Program-made: the position numbers and the translations under genes
The notes under the pieces: model-generated
What the model was told of the DNA's origin: nothing
Seen by the model: the letters and a program-made list of their open reading frames with translations, nothing else
Database searches by the model: none
From: JAGVSR01 sp963778225
Lineage (GTDB): Bacteria; Pseudomonadota; Alphaproteobacteria; Rhizobiales; Hyphomicrobiaceae
Assembly: GCA_963778225.1 (NCBI GenBank)
Contig: CAVZTR010000005.1
Span: 62,001-126,000 of the forward strand
DNA length: 64,000 nt
Reading direction: 5' to 3'
Shown here: one piece after another, positions 26,251 to 35,093 of the stretch
How the letters are laid out: every line of letters starts with the position of its first letter
Position numbering within the stretch: the first letter of the stretch is position 1

Positions 26251-26628
26251 ATGATGCGCACCTCCTTGACCTCAAGAACATTTACAACGTCCGCCGCGAG
26301 TTTGCTTCGCGACGCGCTGATCCCATCAGCGACACGCCGCAAAACTAGCGTGGTCGCCAAGCCGCTGCCTGACCGTCGTTCCCCCATGGAGCAATGGTCG
26401 CGCGTCATCGGCGTACTGACCGACGCCCAGTCCCGGGCCCATCGCGCTCTGGACTCCCACAAGGGTGCTTCTGCTCAACTCGATGCCGCGACATATGCCC
26501 TTCAGCGTCTGCGCGAAGAGATCGCCCCCGCTTTGGTTTTCACGGGTGTCCGCGCCGTGCCGCCGCCGGTGACCCCCACGGCATTCCGCCGCGAACAGTT
26601 CCGGCGCCGCGAGCCGATCGCGGCCTGA
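26251..26628 (+). CDS. Hypothetical basic helical protein
   Basis: A 125-residue basic protein with no domain I recognise. The central helix (MEQWSRVIGVLTDAQSRAHR and following, ending at REEIAPALV) is amphipathic. The start is uncertain: ATG 26251 or 26254, with no good ribosome binding site, and the open frame extends to 26188. The 197 bases before it are AT-rich and hold an ATCGC/GCGAT inverted repeat near 26128 and a GACTC (GANTC) methylation-type site, but no assignable promoter. Confidence 0.6.
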   Translation: MMRTSLTSRTFTTSAASLLRDALIPSATRRKTSVVAKPLPDRRSPMEQWSRVIGVLTDAQSRAHRALDSHKGASAQLDAATYALQRLREEIAPALVFTGVRAVPPPVTPTAFRREQFRRREPIAA

Positions 26629-26712
26629 CCCACTTTTTTTCCTTCTCTTTTTTCCTCTGGCGCTCCGCGACGTCACGGGCGAAGGTGCGCCCGCGCACAG
26701 AGGCAATGAGGC

Positions 26713-27657
26713 ATGCAATCGGACGACGCCAGCGACGGGACCGGCACGGTCGAGCCCAGCCCAGGTGATAATGCGCTCCCCGGCCGCCTCGCGATCGACG
26801 TGCCGCGCCATCTCGCGAGCCCCCTTGCGCCAGGTCTCTATCTCGTCTCGACGCCCATCGGGAACCTTGCCGACATCACCCTGCGCGCGCTGACGACGCT
26901 CGCGCGCGCCGACGTCATCTATTGCGAAGACACCCGCCACAGTCGCACGCTCATCGCGCACTTCGGCATCGGCCGGCCCCTCCGCCCCTACCACGAACAC
27001 AACGCCGAGGAGCAGCGCCCGCGCATCCTCGCGGACCTCGGGCGAGGAGCCCGCATCGCGCTCATCAGCGACGCCGGCACGCCACTGGTTTCCGACCCGG
27101 GCTACAAACTTGTCCGAGATTGCATCGCAGAGGGCCACGCCGTCGTCGCGGTGCCTGGCGCCAGCGCGGTCATGGCTGCAATTTCGGTTGCGGGTCTACC
27201 GACTGACACCTTCCTATTCGCCGGTTTCCTGCCGCCTCGCTCGGGCGCCCGGCAGTCTCGCATTGCCGAGCTGGCGGCTACCCCTGCGACGCTTATTTTC
27301 TTCGAAGCTCCCACCCGCGTGGCCGATACGCTCGCCGACCTTGCTGCAACCCTCGGCAACAGACCCGCCGCCGTCGCGCGCGAACTCACAAAACTGCACG
27401 AAACGGTCGAGCGCGGCTTGTTGACGGACCTCGCTGAACGTTTCACGGCCGCCCCACAGAAGGGCGAGATGGTCATTGTCGTTGGACCACCCACGTCAGA
27501 AGCCGTGACCGACGAAGGCATCGCCGCCGCTCTGACCGAGGCCCTAGCTCAAATGAGCCTGCGCGATGCCGCCAAGGCTGTCGCGGACCGGCTCTCGGTG
27601 CCCAAAGCCCGCGTCTACGATCTGGGACTGAAACTCAAATCGGACCGTTCGGCATGA
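26713..27657 (+). CDS. rsmI: 16S rRNA (cytidine-1402 2'-O)-methyltransferase
   Basis: A 314-residue SAM-dependent enzyme that methylates the ribose of C1402 in the ribosomal P site. The tetrapyrrole-methylase fold is clear: GLYLVSTPIGNLADITLRAL at residue 42, YCEDTRHSRTLI, RIALISDAGTPLVSDPG and VPGASAVMAAISVAGLPTD. It is followed by yraN with a four-base ATGA overlap. A pyrimidine-only tract of about 30 bases precedes the gene (near 26630-26658). Confidence 0.96.
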   Translation: MQSDDASDGTGTVEPSPGDNALPGRLAIDVPRHLASPLAPGLYLVSTPIGNLADITLRALTTLARADVIYCEDTRHSRTLIAHFGIGRPLRPYHEHNAEEQRPRILADLGRGARIALISDAGTPLVSDPGYKLVRDCIAEGHAVVAVPGASAVMAAISVAGLPTDTFLFAGFLPPRSGARQSRIAELAATPATLIFFEAPTRVADTLADLAATLGNRPAAVARELTKLHETVERGLLTDLAERFTAAPQKGEMVIVVGPPTSEAVTDEGIAAALTEALAQMSLRDAAKAVADRLSVPKARVYDLGLKLKSDRSA

Positions 27658-28016
27658 CCGTTGACGAACGCCGGGCCCGCTACCGCGCCGGCATACGTTC
27701 GGAATGGATTGCAGCCCTCGCGCTCCGCTTGCGCGGATACCGCATCTTGGAGACGCGCTGGAAAACATCCGCAGGTGAAATCGACCTCATCGCCATTAGG
27801 CGAAAGCGATTGGCGTTCATAGAGGTCAAACGCCGCGCCGACATCACGGATGAAGAAGCCTACGCCGCCGTCGGACCCGCCCAACGCCAGCGCGTTCGCC
27901 GCGCTGCCGAACTCTGGGTCGCCCGCAACACGCGCTATCGCGACCGGGAGATCGGCTTCGATCTCGTCCTCGTCGCCCCGCGCCGCTGGCCGCGCGTGAT
28001 TGAAAACGGCTTGTGA
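27654..28016 (+). CDS. YraN family protein (UPF0102)
   Basis: A 120-residue protein with the Holliday-junction-resolvase-like endonuclease fold: E in IRSEWIAA, D in AGEIDLIAI and E-x-K in FIEVKRR form the nuclease-type core. Cellular role is not established for the family. It overlaps rsmI by four bases, a gene pair conserved in many proteobacteria, and is convergent with pal two bases away. Confidence 0.92.
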   Translation: MTVDERRARYRAGIRSEWIAALALRLRGYRILETRWKTSAGEIDLIAIRRKRLAFIEVKRRADITDEEAYAAVGPAQRQRVRRAAELWVARNTRYRDREIGFDLVLVAPRRWPRVIENGL

Positions 28017-28018
28017 GG

Positions 28019-28540
28019 TTAGCGCGCGCTCATCGCTGCGCCGCCAAGCATCGTCTGCACGCGCCTGTTCTGCGACCAGCACGAAATGTCGTCGCAAACC
28101 GCGACCGGACGTTCCTTGCCATAGGAGATCGTACGCATGCGCGCGTGTGCGACGCCCTGCTTGGCCAGATAGTTCCGGACAGTCTGAGCGCGTCGAGCGC
28201 CGAGCGCTAAGTTGTATTCGCGCGTGCCACGCTCGTCCGCATGTCCTTCCACCATGATCTGGTGTTGTGGATACTGCTGCAGCCAGCGCGCCTGCTGCGT
28301 GAGCGTCTGCTCCGCTTCCGGCGTCAAATCCGAACTGTCGCTGGAGAAATAGACCATATCCCGCGCGCCGGACTTAAAGTCCTCTGCTGTCCCCGGCGTG
28401 GCTGAGCCCCGCCCAAAACCGCCGCTGCCGTCGCCGCCGAGCAAGCTCGCCGAGCTGCTACCGTTTGTCTTGTCGGCGCACGCGCCGAGTAACGCCGAGG
28501 CAGCTGCAATACCGAGAATGAAGAGATAACGGGCGGTCAT
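28019..28540 (-). CDS. pal: Peptidoglycan-associated lipoprotein, OmpA-like
   Basis: A 173-residue outer-membrane lipoprotein. The lipobox LLGAC places the lipidated Cys at about residue 20. The OmpA-like peptidoglycan-binding domain follows a Gly/Ser linker: MVYFSSDSSDLTPEAEQTL, VEGHADERGTREYNLALGARRA and NRRVQTML. ATG 28540 has GGAG upstream. No tol genes are nearby; a lone Pal between yraN and gshB is unusual, since Pal normally ends the tol operon. It may be the Tol-Pal protein at a separate locus or a second paralogue. Confidence 0.92.
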   Translation of the reverse strand: MTARYLFILGIAAASALLGACADKTNGSSSASLLGGDGSGGFGRGSATPGTAEDFKSGARDMVYFSSDSSDLTPEAEQTLTQQARWLQQYPQHQIMVEGHADERGTREYNLALGARRAQTVRNYLAKQGVAHARMRTISYGKERPVAVCDDISCWSQNRRVQTMLGGAAMSAR

Positions 28541-28681
28541 AAGGAAACTCCACGCAACATGACGATGCAACAAAGCGGCCGATGTGGTTAACAAGCCGTG
28601 AACGGCGCCGTGCGCACGTTGCGTTTCCCCGCCGCACCGTTATGCCTTTGCCAGTCAAATGGGGCGGCGAGTAGGTGAGAC

Positions 28682-29636
28682 GTGGGCAAGACGCTGAAGA
28701 TCGCATGTCAGATGGACCCGATTGACCGGATCGACATACGCGGGGATTCGACGTTCGCAATCCTGCTCGAAGCGCGTCACCGCGGGCATGAGATTTTCTA
28801 CTACACGCCGCAGAACCTGAGCCTTCACGGCAATCGTCTGCTCGCCCGCGGCTCGACCCTCGACGTGTTCGACCGCATCGGCGACCACTATGGGCTGTCG
28901 AACCCGCGGACCGTGGATCTCTTGACCCAGGACGTTGTCCTGCTCCGTCAAGATCCCCCGTTCGACATGGCCTACATCACCTCGACGCACCTGCTCGAGC
29001 GCATCCACCCCGAGACGCTCGTCGTCAATGATCCGGGGCACGTCCGCAATGCGCCGGAGAAAATTTGGGTTCTCGACTTCCTCGACCTGATGCCGCCGAC
29101 GCTCGTCACGCGATCCCTCGAAGACGTCCATGCTTTCCGCGCCGAGTACCGTGACATCATTCTGAAGCCGCTCTACGGCAACGGCGGCGCCAGCGTCTTC
29201 CGCATCAAGGCGGACGACACCAATCTTGGCTCCCTCGTCGAACTCTTCCAGACCGTGTTCCGCGAGCCCTTCATGGTGCAGCAGTACCGGCCCGAGGTCC
29301 GCAACGGCGACAAGCGCATCATCCTCGTCGATGGCGAAGTGGCCGGCGCCATCAACCGGGTGCCGTCGGAGGGCGAAACCCGCTCCAACCTGCACGTCGG
29401 TGGCACGGCCCAGCGCGACAGAACTCACGGCCCGCGAGGAGGAAATCTGCGCGCGGCTTAGTCCCGAACTCAAAAAGCGCGGCCTGATCTTCACCGGCAT
29501 CGATGTCATCGGCGACTACCTCACCGAGATCAATGTCACCTCCCCGACCGGGATCCGCCAAGTCAAAGCCTTCGGTGGCAATGACATTGCGGCGATGATC
29601 TGGGACGCCATCGAAAAAAAGCGAGCGGGATACTAA
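28682..29636 (+). pseudogene. gshB: Glutathione synthetase, frameshifted as read
   Basis: ATP-grasp enzyme joining gamma-glutamylcysteine and glycine. The first frame (GTG 28682) covers ACQMDPIDRIDIRGDSTFAI to SNLHVGGTAQ; the remaining C-terminus (ELTAREEEICARLSPELKKR, GIDVIGDYLTEINVTSPTGI) is in the +1 frame and ends at 29636. Removing one base at about 29414-29417 restores the expected ...TAQPTELTARE... and a full-length protein of about 317 residues. AGGTGAGAC precedes the GTG. Seven genes in this window show such a single-indel break, so a sequence error is likely; the gene is probably functional. comM follows. Confidence 0.9.
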
Positions 29637-29696
29637 CGTCGCGACGGATATTCCGAACCCGGCCGTTGTCTCACTGGATCGGCCGGGGGAGTGGGC

Positions 29697-31223
29697 ATGT
29701 ACAGCCAGATTGCGACGTTGGCGTTCGTGGGCGTTGAAGCCCGCGCGGTGGAAGTTCAAGTCCGCATCACGCCGGGAAATCCTGCATTTCACATCGTCGG
29801 TCTCGCCGACAAAGCCGTTGCTGAAAGCCGCGAGCGGGTTCGCAATGCGCTCCACTCCGTCGGCCTCGGCCTGCCATACAAGCATCTAACGGTGAACCTC
29901 GCCCCCGCCGATCTTCCCAAGGAAGGCAGCCACTACGATCTGGCAATCGTGCTCGGCCTGCTCGTCGCCATGGGTGTCATTTCACCGGAGGCGGTCTCAG
30001 GGTTTGCAGCGATCGGCGAACTGGCACTCGACGGCTCCATCCGCGCGGTGCCGGGCGCACTTCCCGCTGCCATCGGCGCCAACAGCCTCGGAAAAGGCCT
30101 CATCTGCCCGGAAAGTTGCGGCCCTGAAGCCGCATGGGCGGGGGAGAACGTCGATGTCCTCGCCGCTCCGCACCTCCTCTCGCTCGTCAATCACTTCAAG
30201 GGCCTGCAAACGCTGGCGAGACCGAAGCCGAACCTCGAACGGCCTGCAACCCAGTTGCCCGACCTACGCGATGTGCGCGGCCAGGAGAGCGCCAAGCGCG
30301 CGCTCGAAGTCGCCGCCGCTGGAGGCCACAACCTGCTGATGGTCGGCCCGCCGGGTTCCGGCAAATCCATGCTCGCCGCCCGCCTGCCCTCCATCCTGCC
30401 GCCGCTCACGCCGGAAGAAATGCTCGAAGTCTCGATGGTCCACTCGCTCGCCGGCGAACTCATGGGCGGCAAACTCTGCCTCGACCGCCCCTTTCGCGCG
30501 CCGCATCACTCCGCCAGCATGGCCGCCCTCGTCGGCGGAGGCACGCGTCCAAAGCCCGGTGAAGCAAGCCTTGCGCATCTGGGCGTGCTCTTCCTGGACG
30601 AACTGCCGGAATATCAGCCCAACGTCCTCGATGCGCTCCGCCAGCCCCTCGAGACCGGCGAGATCATCGTCGCGCGCGCCAATCATCGCATCCTGTATCC
30701 GGCCCGCATCCAGCTCATCGCCGCCATGAACCCGTGCAAGTGCGGCGGCGGGCCCGGCATGACGTGCCGGCGCGGCGCGCGCTGTGCGGCCGAATACCAG
30801 TCCCGCGTCTCCGGCCCCATGATGGACCGGGTCGACCTGCACATCGAAGTCCCAGCCGTCACAGCCGCCGACCTTGTTCTGCCCCCCGCGCTGGAAGGCA
30901 GTCGCGAGGTCCGTGCGCGCGTCACCGCAGCCCGCGACCGCCAACGCGCCCGCTTGGCAGCACGTGGCGTCAAAGGCGTCCGCACGAATGCCGAGCTTAC
31001 AGGCCAGCTCCTCGACGAGATCACCGCCCCCGATCCGGAAGGTCTCGCGCTCCTGCGAAAGGCCGCCGAAACGATGAAGCTCTCCGCGCGCGGCTTCCAC
31101 CGCGTCCTGCGCGTGGCGCGCACGCTCGCTGACCTTGACGCCTCCGATGGCGTCGGCCGTCTGCACATCGCCGAAGCCCTCTCCTATCGCGGCGAAGCCC
31201 TTCGCGACCGCCAGGCCGCCTGA
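29697..31223 (+). CDS. comM: YifB/ComM family Mg-chelatase-like AAA+ ATPase
   Basis: A 508-residue protein with an N-terminal Lon-protease-like domain (VEVQVRITPGNPAFHIVGLAD), a central AAA+ module (Walker A GPPGSGKSM, Walker B VLFLDELPEY) and a C-terminal Mg-chelatase-like domain with a Cys-rich insert (NPCKCGGGPGMTC). ComM of Vibrio is a branch-migration helicase for natural transformation. GGGGGAG lies 5 bases before ATG 29697; GTG 29691 is in frame two codons upstream. It follows gshB, a common alphaproteobacterial neighbour. Confidence 0.95.
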   Translation: MYSQIATLAFVGVEARAVEVQVRITPGNPAFHIVGLADKAVAESRERVRNALHSVGLGLPYKHLTVNLAPADLPKEGSHYDLAIVLGLLVAMGVISPEAVSGFAAIGELALDGSIRAVPGALPAAIGANSLGKGLICPESCGPEAAWAGENVDVLAAPHLLSLVNHFKGLQTLARPKPNLERPATQLPDLRDVRGQESAKRALEVAAAGGHNLLMVGPPGSGKSMLAARLPSILPPLTPEEMLEVSMVHSLAGELMGGKLCLDRPFRAPHHSASMAALVGGGTRPKPGEASLAHLGVLFLDELPEYQPNVLDALRQPLETGEIIVARANHRILYPARIQLIAAMNPCKCGGGPGMTCRRGARCAAEYQSRVSGPMMDRVDLHIEVPAVTAADLVLPPALEGSREVRARVTAARDRQRARLAARGVKGVRTNAELTGQLLDEITAPDPEGLALLRKAAETMKLSARGFHRVLRVARTLADLDASDGVGRLHIAEALSYRGEALRDRQAA

Positions 31224-31228
31224 TAATG

Positions 31229-31254
31229 AAAAGGCGCCGGGTCGCCCCGGCGCC
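31229..31254 (-). terminator. Terminator for terC
   Basis: Read on the minus strand: stem GGCGCCGGG / CCCGGCGCC, 4-base loop, then TTTT. It lies between the convergent stops of comM and terC. Confidence 0.7.
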
Positions 31255-31276
31255 ATCGAAAACCAATGAGAAATCC

Positions 31277-32348
31277 TTACTCAGCCAGCGCAGGCTTTGC
31301 CTCCGGCGGATCGTTCCGCGTCTTCCACAACGACAGCGCAATGCCCCCGAGCAGGATCGAAATCGTGATCCCGAGGCTGATGGCCGGATCGATCTTGCCG
31401 ATGAACTGTTGCACGAAGATCTTGCTGCCCACGTACACGAGCACGAGCGACAGCGCATACTTCAGATAGTGGAAGCGGTGGACCATTGCGGCCAGCACGA
31501 AGTAGAGCGACCGCAGACCCAGGATCGCGAAGATGTTCGACGTGTAGACGATGAACGGATCCTGCGTGATCGAGAAGATCGCAGGCACCGAGTCGACTGC
31601 GAAAATCAGATCGGCGAACTCGATCAAAATCAGCGCAACAAACAGCGGCGTCGCGAACCGCACGATCTTGCCCGTCTTCGGGTCCGGCCCCTGGATGAAG
31701 AAATTCTCACCGTCGATCTTGTCGGTGATGCGCATGTGTTTGCGCATGTACTTCAGGATCGGATTGTTCTCGATGTCCGGCTTTTCATCAGCCATGATGA
31801 ACATCTTGACGCCGGTGAACACCAGGAACGCCGAGAACAGGTACAGGATCCAATCGAATTGGTGGATCAAGGCCGCGCCAAGCCCGATCATAATGGCGCG
31901 CAGCACGATCACACCGAGAATGCCGTAGAACAGAACCCGGTGCTGATACTTCGGTGGAATGGCGAAGTACGAAAAAATCATCGCCATGACGAAGACGTTG
32001 TCGAACGCCAGCGTCTGCTCGATCACCCATCCTGTCAGATAAAGTTCCCAAGCCGTCCACGCACGCGCGCTATCGCTCGCCGCGTTGAGAATATCGTCGT
32101 CAAGCGACGTGGCGAAGCCATTGTAATAGAGCCACCAGACCACCGCGGAGAACGACACTCCGAGCGTCATGCACGCACCGGCCAGAGACCGTGCTTTCTT
32201 TCAGTGTCGGCTCATGTGCTTCCCCGTGCAACAGCCCGAGGTCAATCGCCAGAATGACAAAGACGGTTGCCAGAAAGCCCAGCCAAACCCAGATCGGCAT
32301 TCCCATGAAAAGGGTGCCAAAAAAATCGATCACTGCCGGGCTCCGCAC
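31277..32348 (-). pseudogene. TerC family membrane protein, frameshifted as read
   Basis: A TerC-type integral membrane protein (about 356 residues when repaired), linked in other bacteria to tellurite resistance and to metal (Mn) handling during secretion. The N-terminus MPIWVWLGFLATVFVILAIDLGLLH is in one frame (from 32348); the rest, from about MTLGVSFSAVVWW, with WVIEQTLAFDNVFVMAMIFS and EFADLIFAVDSVPAI, is in the next frame. One extra base near 32185-32188 explains the break. The acidic helix motifs of the family are intact, so this is probably a sequence error. Confidence 0.88.
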
Positions 32349-32558
32349 AGACTTGGTTGCCTGTTGGCGACGTGGGAACCCGCCGGTAACACTTCAAGCC
32401 CACGATTGCGGAAAACGATCGACCACGGCGGCACTGCTGAATTCAGCGCCGCTTCATGTCACTGCAAAAGCTCATGATGCAGGACGGCCCGCGGAGCGAA
32501 CCAACTCCGCAAAGCTCTGCCCCGTGACAGCCATGCACCGTCGCGGGAGCTGAAAGGA

Positions 32559-33355
32559 TCAGCGGTCGATTGTGAACCGATAGGTCAGACCGATGCCACC
32601 AAAAAACTGGTTCTCGGTCTCGACGATCGGGCTGTCGGCTGCATCGCCGAGCAACCGTGAATACTGGCCCGTGAGCTTCAGGCTCCACACGTCGGTCAAA
32701 GGCACGTCCGCGTTGAGCCCGATGTAGATGTCCTTGATCCCTGCCTCGGCGTCATACTCACCCAGCAGGCCAGAGCTGACTGGCTGGCCGAATTCACGGA
32801 GAAAAATGCGTCCATGTAATCGTCGTCGGCCCAGGTCGCACCAACAATGCCCGTCATCCGGACGTTGCCCCAGTTCAACGGCGCTTCCGCTCCAAATCGC
32901 AGCAAGCCTCCGGTGTCGTCTCCGGTCACCTGGTTGCTGTACGACACGAACGGCTTGAAGAGACCGAACTGGTAGGCTGCATAGCCGCCGAGCACGATGC
33001 CGCCGTCGACATCTCCCAGACCGTCCAGTCGATCCGCGTCATCCTCATCGCGATCGAACCGCCATCCCGTCAGTGGACCGGCCTCAAATCCGTTCCAGTT
33101 GATCACGCGGAAGCGGAGGTCTTCCGGCCCGCGGAACTGGATGAAACCCAACTCACCCGAGCCCGTCGGCGCGACCAGCGGCACCGCGAAAACCTCATAT
33201 TCCTTTGAACCTTCGTACTTCGGCGTCATCAACACCATGCCGCCCACCTGCAAATCCAGCGGTCCACTTCCGAACAGGTCGGTAGCTCCAGCAGGAGATG
33301 ATGCTAGCAAGCCCAACGTGGCGGCGGTTGCGAGGCGCGAGATCGAAAGCTTCAT
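32559..33355 (-). pseudogene. MipA/OmpV family outer membrane protein, frameshifted as read
   Basis: An outer-membrane beta-barrel of the MipA/OmpV group. The signal peptide (LGLLASSPAGA) and barrel strands such as VLMTPKYEGSKEYEVFAVPLV are in the first frame, which runs to about 32775; the C-terminal strands (VPLTDVWSLKLTGQYSRLLG, FFGGIGLTYRF) are in another frame and end at 32559. One missing base near 32774-32776 is enough to join them. This is the only one of seven frameshifts here that is a deletion. ATG 33355 starts the signal peptide. A tandem repeat upstream may be its operator. Confidence 0.82.
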
Positions 33356-33438
33356 GAGGGGCAAAATCCAGGTTCCGGCAACCGGCTTCCGCGCGCGCAA
33401 ACGCGCACGGCACGAGTCGTCCGACGTTACCCCGAGAT

Positions 33439-33455
33439 GGTTTACGCTGGTTTAC
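33439..33455. promoter_or_regulatory. Tandem 10-base direct repeat upstream of the mipA-like gene
   Basis: GGTTTAC occurs twice with exactly 10-base spacing (GTAAACC N3 GTAAACC on the gene's strand), about 85-100 bases before the mipA-like start. Tandem sites one helical turn apart are typical of OmpR-family response regulators. Confidence 0.45.
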
Positions 33456-33540
33456 TTTTTAGGGCCCATTCCACCGGCTAGTTGCTCGCTGTGGCCGACA
33501 TGTAACACTCGTTCGCACAAGCGCATGTCGAGCGAGCCCG

Positions 33541-34788
33541 CTAGCCCTTGTTTCGCTTCCCCAGCGTCCGGAGCCGCAGGGCATTGAGCTTGATGAAGCC
33601 CTGAGCGTCCTTCTGGTCGTAAGCGCCCTTGTCGTCTTCGAAAGTCACCAACGTCGGCGAATACAGCGACTTGTCGCTCTTGCGACCGGTGACGATCACG
33701 TTCCCCTTGTAGAGGTCCAGCGTCACTTCGCCTTCGACATGCTCCTGGCTCTTGTCGATGGCCGCTTGCAGCATCTCCCGCTCCGGCGAGAACCAGAAGC
33801 CGTTGTAAATCAGTTCGGCATAGCGCGGCATCAGCTCGTCCTTGAGGTGCGCCGCACCCCGATCGAGCGTCAGGCTTTCGATCGCCCGGTGCGCCGCCAG
33901 AAGGATCGTGCCGCCGGGAGTTTCATAAACCCCGCGCGACTTCATCCCCACGAACCGATTCTCGACCAGATCGATGCGTCCGATACCGTTGTCCCGTCCC
34001 AGATCATTCAGCGTCTTCAGCAGCGTTGCCGGCGACAGCGCCTTGCCGTCGATCGACACGGCGTCACCTTTGTTGAAGCCGACGCGGATCGTCGTCACCT
34101 TGTCCGGCGCATCGACGGGCGAAATCGTGCGCTGATAGACGATCTCCGGCGGCTTCGTGTTGGGGTCTTCGAGCACCTTTCCTTCGGACGACGAATGCAA
34201 GAGGTTCGCGTCGACCGAAAACGGCGACTCGCCTTCCTTGTCCTTCGCGACTGGGATCTGGTGCGTGCGCGCAAACTCGATCAGGTCATCACGGCCCTTG
34301 AAAGTCCACTCACGCCACGGCGCAATGATCTTGATGCCCGGCTCCAGCGCATAGTAGCCGAGCTCGAACCGCACCTGGTCGTTGCCCTTGCCCGTGGCCC
34401 CATGGCAGACGGCATCAGCGCCCATTTTACGGGCAATCTCGATCTGCTTTTTCGCGATGAGTGGCCGCGCGATCGACGTTCCGAGCAAATACACCCCCTC
34501 GTAGAGCGCGTTCGCGCGGAACATCGGGAACACGTAATCCCTGACGAATTCCTCGCGCAGGTCTTCGATGAAGATGTTGTCTTCCTTGATGCCGAGCATC
34601 AGCGCCTTTTTCCGCGCCGGCTCCAGTTCTTCGCCCTGGCCCAGATCGGCGGTGAAGGTGATGACCTCACATCCGTATGTTTCCTGCAGCCACTTCAGGA
34701 TGATAGACGTATCGAGACCGCCTGAATAAGCCAGCACCACCTTCTTCACGCCGTGTGTCTTGCCTGTCGTGCCTGCCGCTGCGGCCAT
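33541..34788 (-). CDS. argG: Argininosuccinate synthase
   Basis: A 415-residue enzyme joining citrulline and aspartate with ATP in arginine synthesis. The PP-loop VVLAYSGGLDTSIILKWLQE, GTSIARPLIAKKQIEIA, CHGATGKGNDQVRFELGYY and the Asp/citrulline-binding segments are all intact at normal length. Transcribed alone; argH is not nearby. A sigma-70-type promoter lies about 50-80 bases upstream. Confidence 0.97.
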   Translation of the reverse strand: MAAAAGTTGKTHGVKKVVLAYSGGLDTSIILKWLQETYGCEVITFTADLGQGEELEPARKKALMLGIKEDNIFIEDLREEFVRDYVFPMFRANALYEGVYLLGTSIARPLIAKKQIEIARKMGADAVCHGATGKGNDQVRFELGYYALEPGIKIIAPWREWTFKGRDDLIEFARTHQIPVAKDKEGESPFSVDANLLHSSSEGKVLEDPNTKPPEIVYQRTISPVDAPDKVTTIRVGFNKGDAVSIDGKALSPATLLKTLNDLGRDNGIGRIDLVENRFVGMKSRGVYETPGGTILLAAHRAIESLTLDRGAAHLKDELMPRYAELIYNGFWFSPEREMLQAAIDKSQEHVEGEVTLDLYKGNVIVTGRKSDKSLYSPTLVTFEDDKGAYDQKDAQGFIKLNALRLRTLGKRNKG

Positions 34789-35093
34789 CGTCTTGTCCTG
34801 TCGGTGAATTGTGCCAGTCGGGGGGTGGGAAGCGCGCGCACTATAGGCAGCGCCGACGGCACATCAAGCTGCCATCTCGCACTGGTACGCCTCCAATGGG
34901 CCGGGAAACGGCGATCGCTGAGGCCCGCGACGGAAGCAAGACTTGGGTGTGTCGCCGCTGCAATCCTCTCCCGATTTCTCAACGAGACGACCGGTTGTGA
35001 TGAGGAAAACATCAGTTTGCCCCGTTCCTGACCGTTGCTTTGGGATATCTGTGTCAGGAACGAAAGAACACAATTCGTCAGGGGAGATGCGGC
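34789..35093. other. Intergenic region between argG and the secreted low-complexity gene
   Basis: A 305-base divergent region. It contains the candidate argG promoter at 34840-34867 and the ribosome binding site (AGGGGAG) of the gene at 35094. I see no further ORF, tRNA or strong hairpin. Confidence 0.6.
34840..34867 (-). promoter_or_regulatory. Sigma-70-type promoter for argG
   Basis: On the minus strand TTGATG, a 16-base spacer and TATAGT; the predicted transcript start is about 45 bases before the argG ATG. Confidence 0.5.

Noticed and set aside
29400..29430. Programmed ribosomal frameshift in gshB
   Set aside because: No slippery heptamer or downstream structure was seen, and six other unrelated genes have comparable single-base breaks, which points to sequence error.
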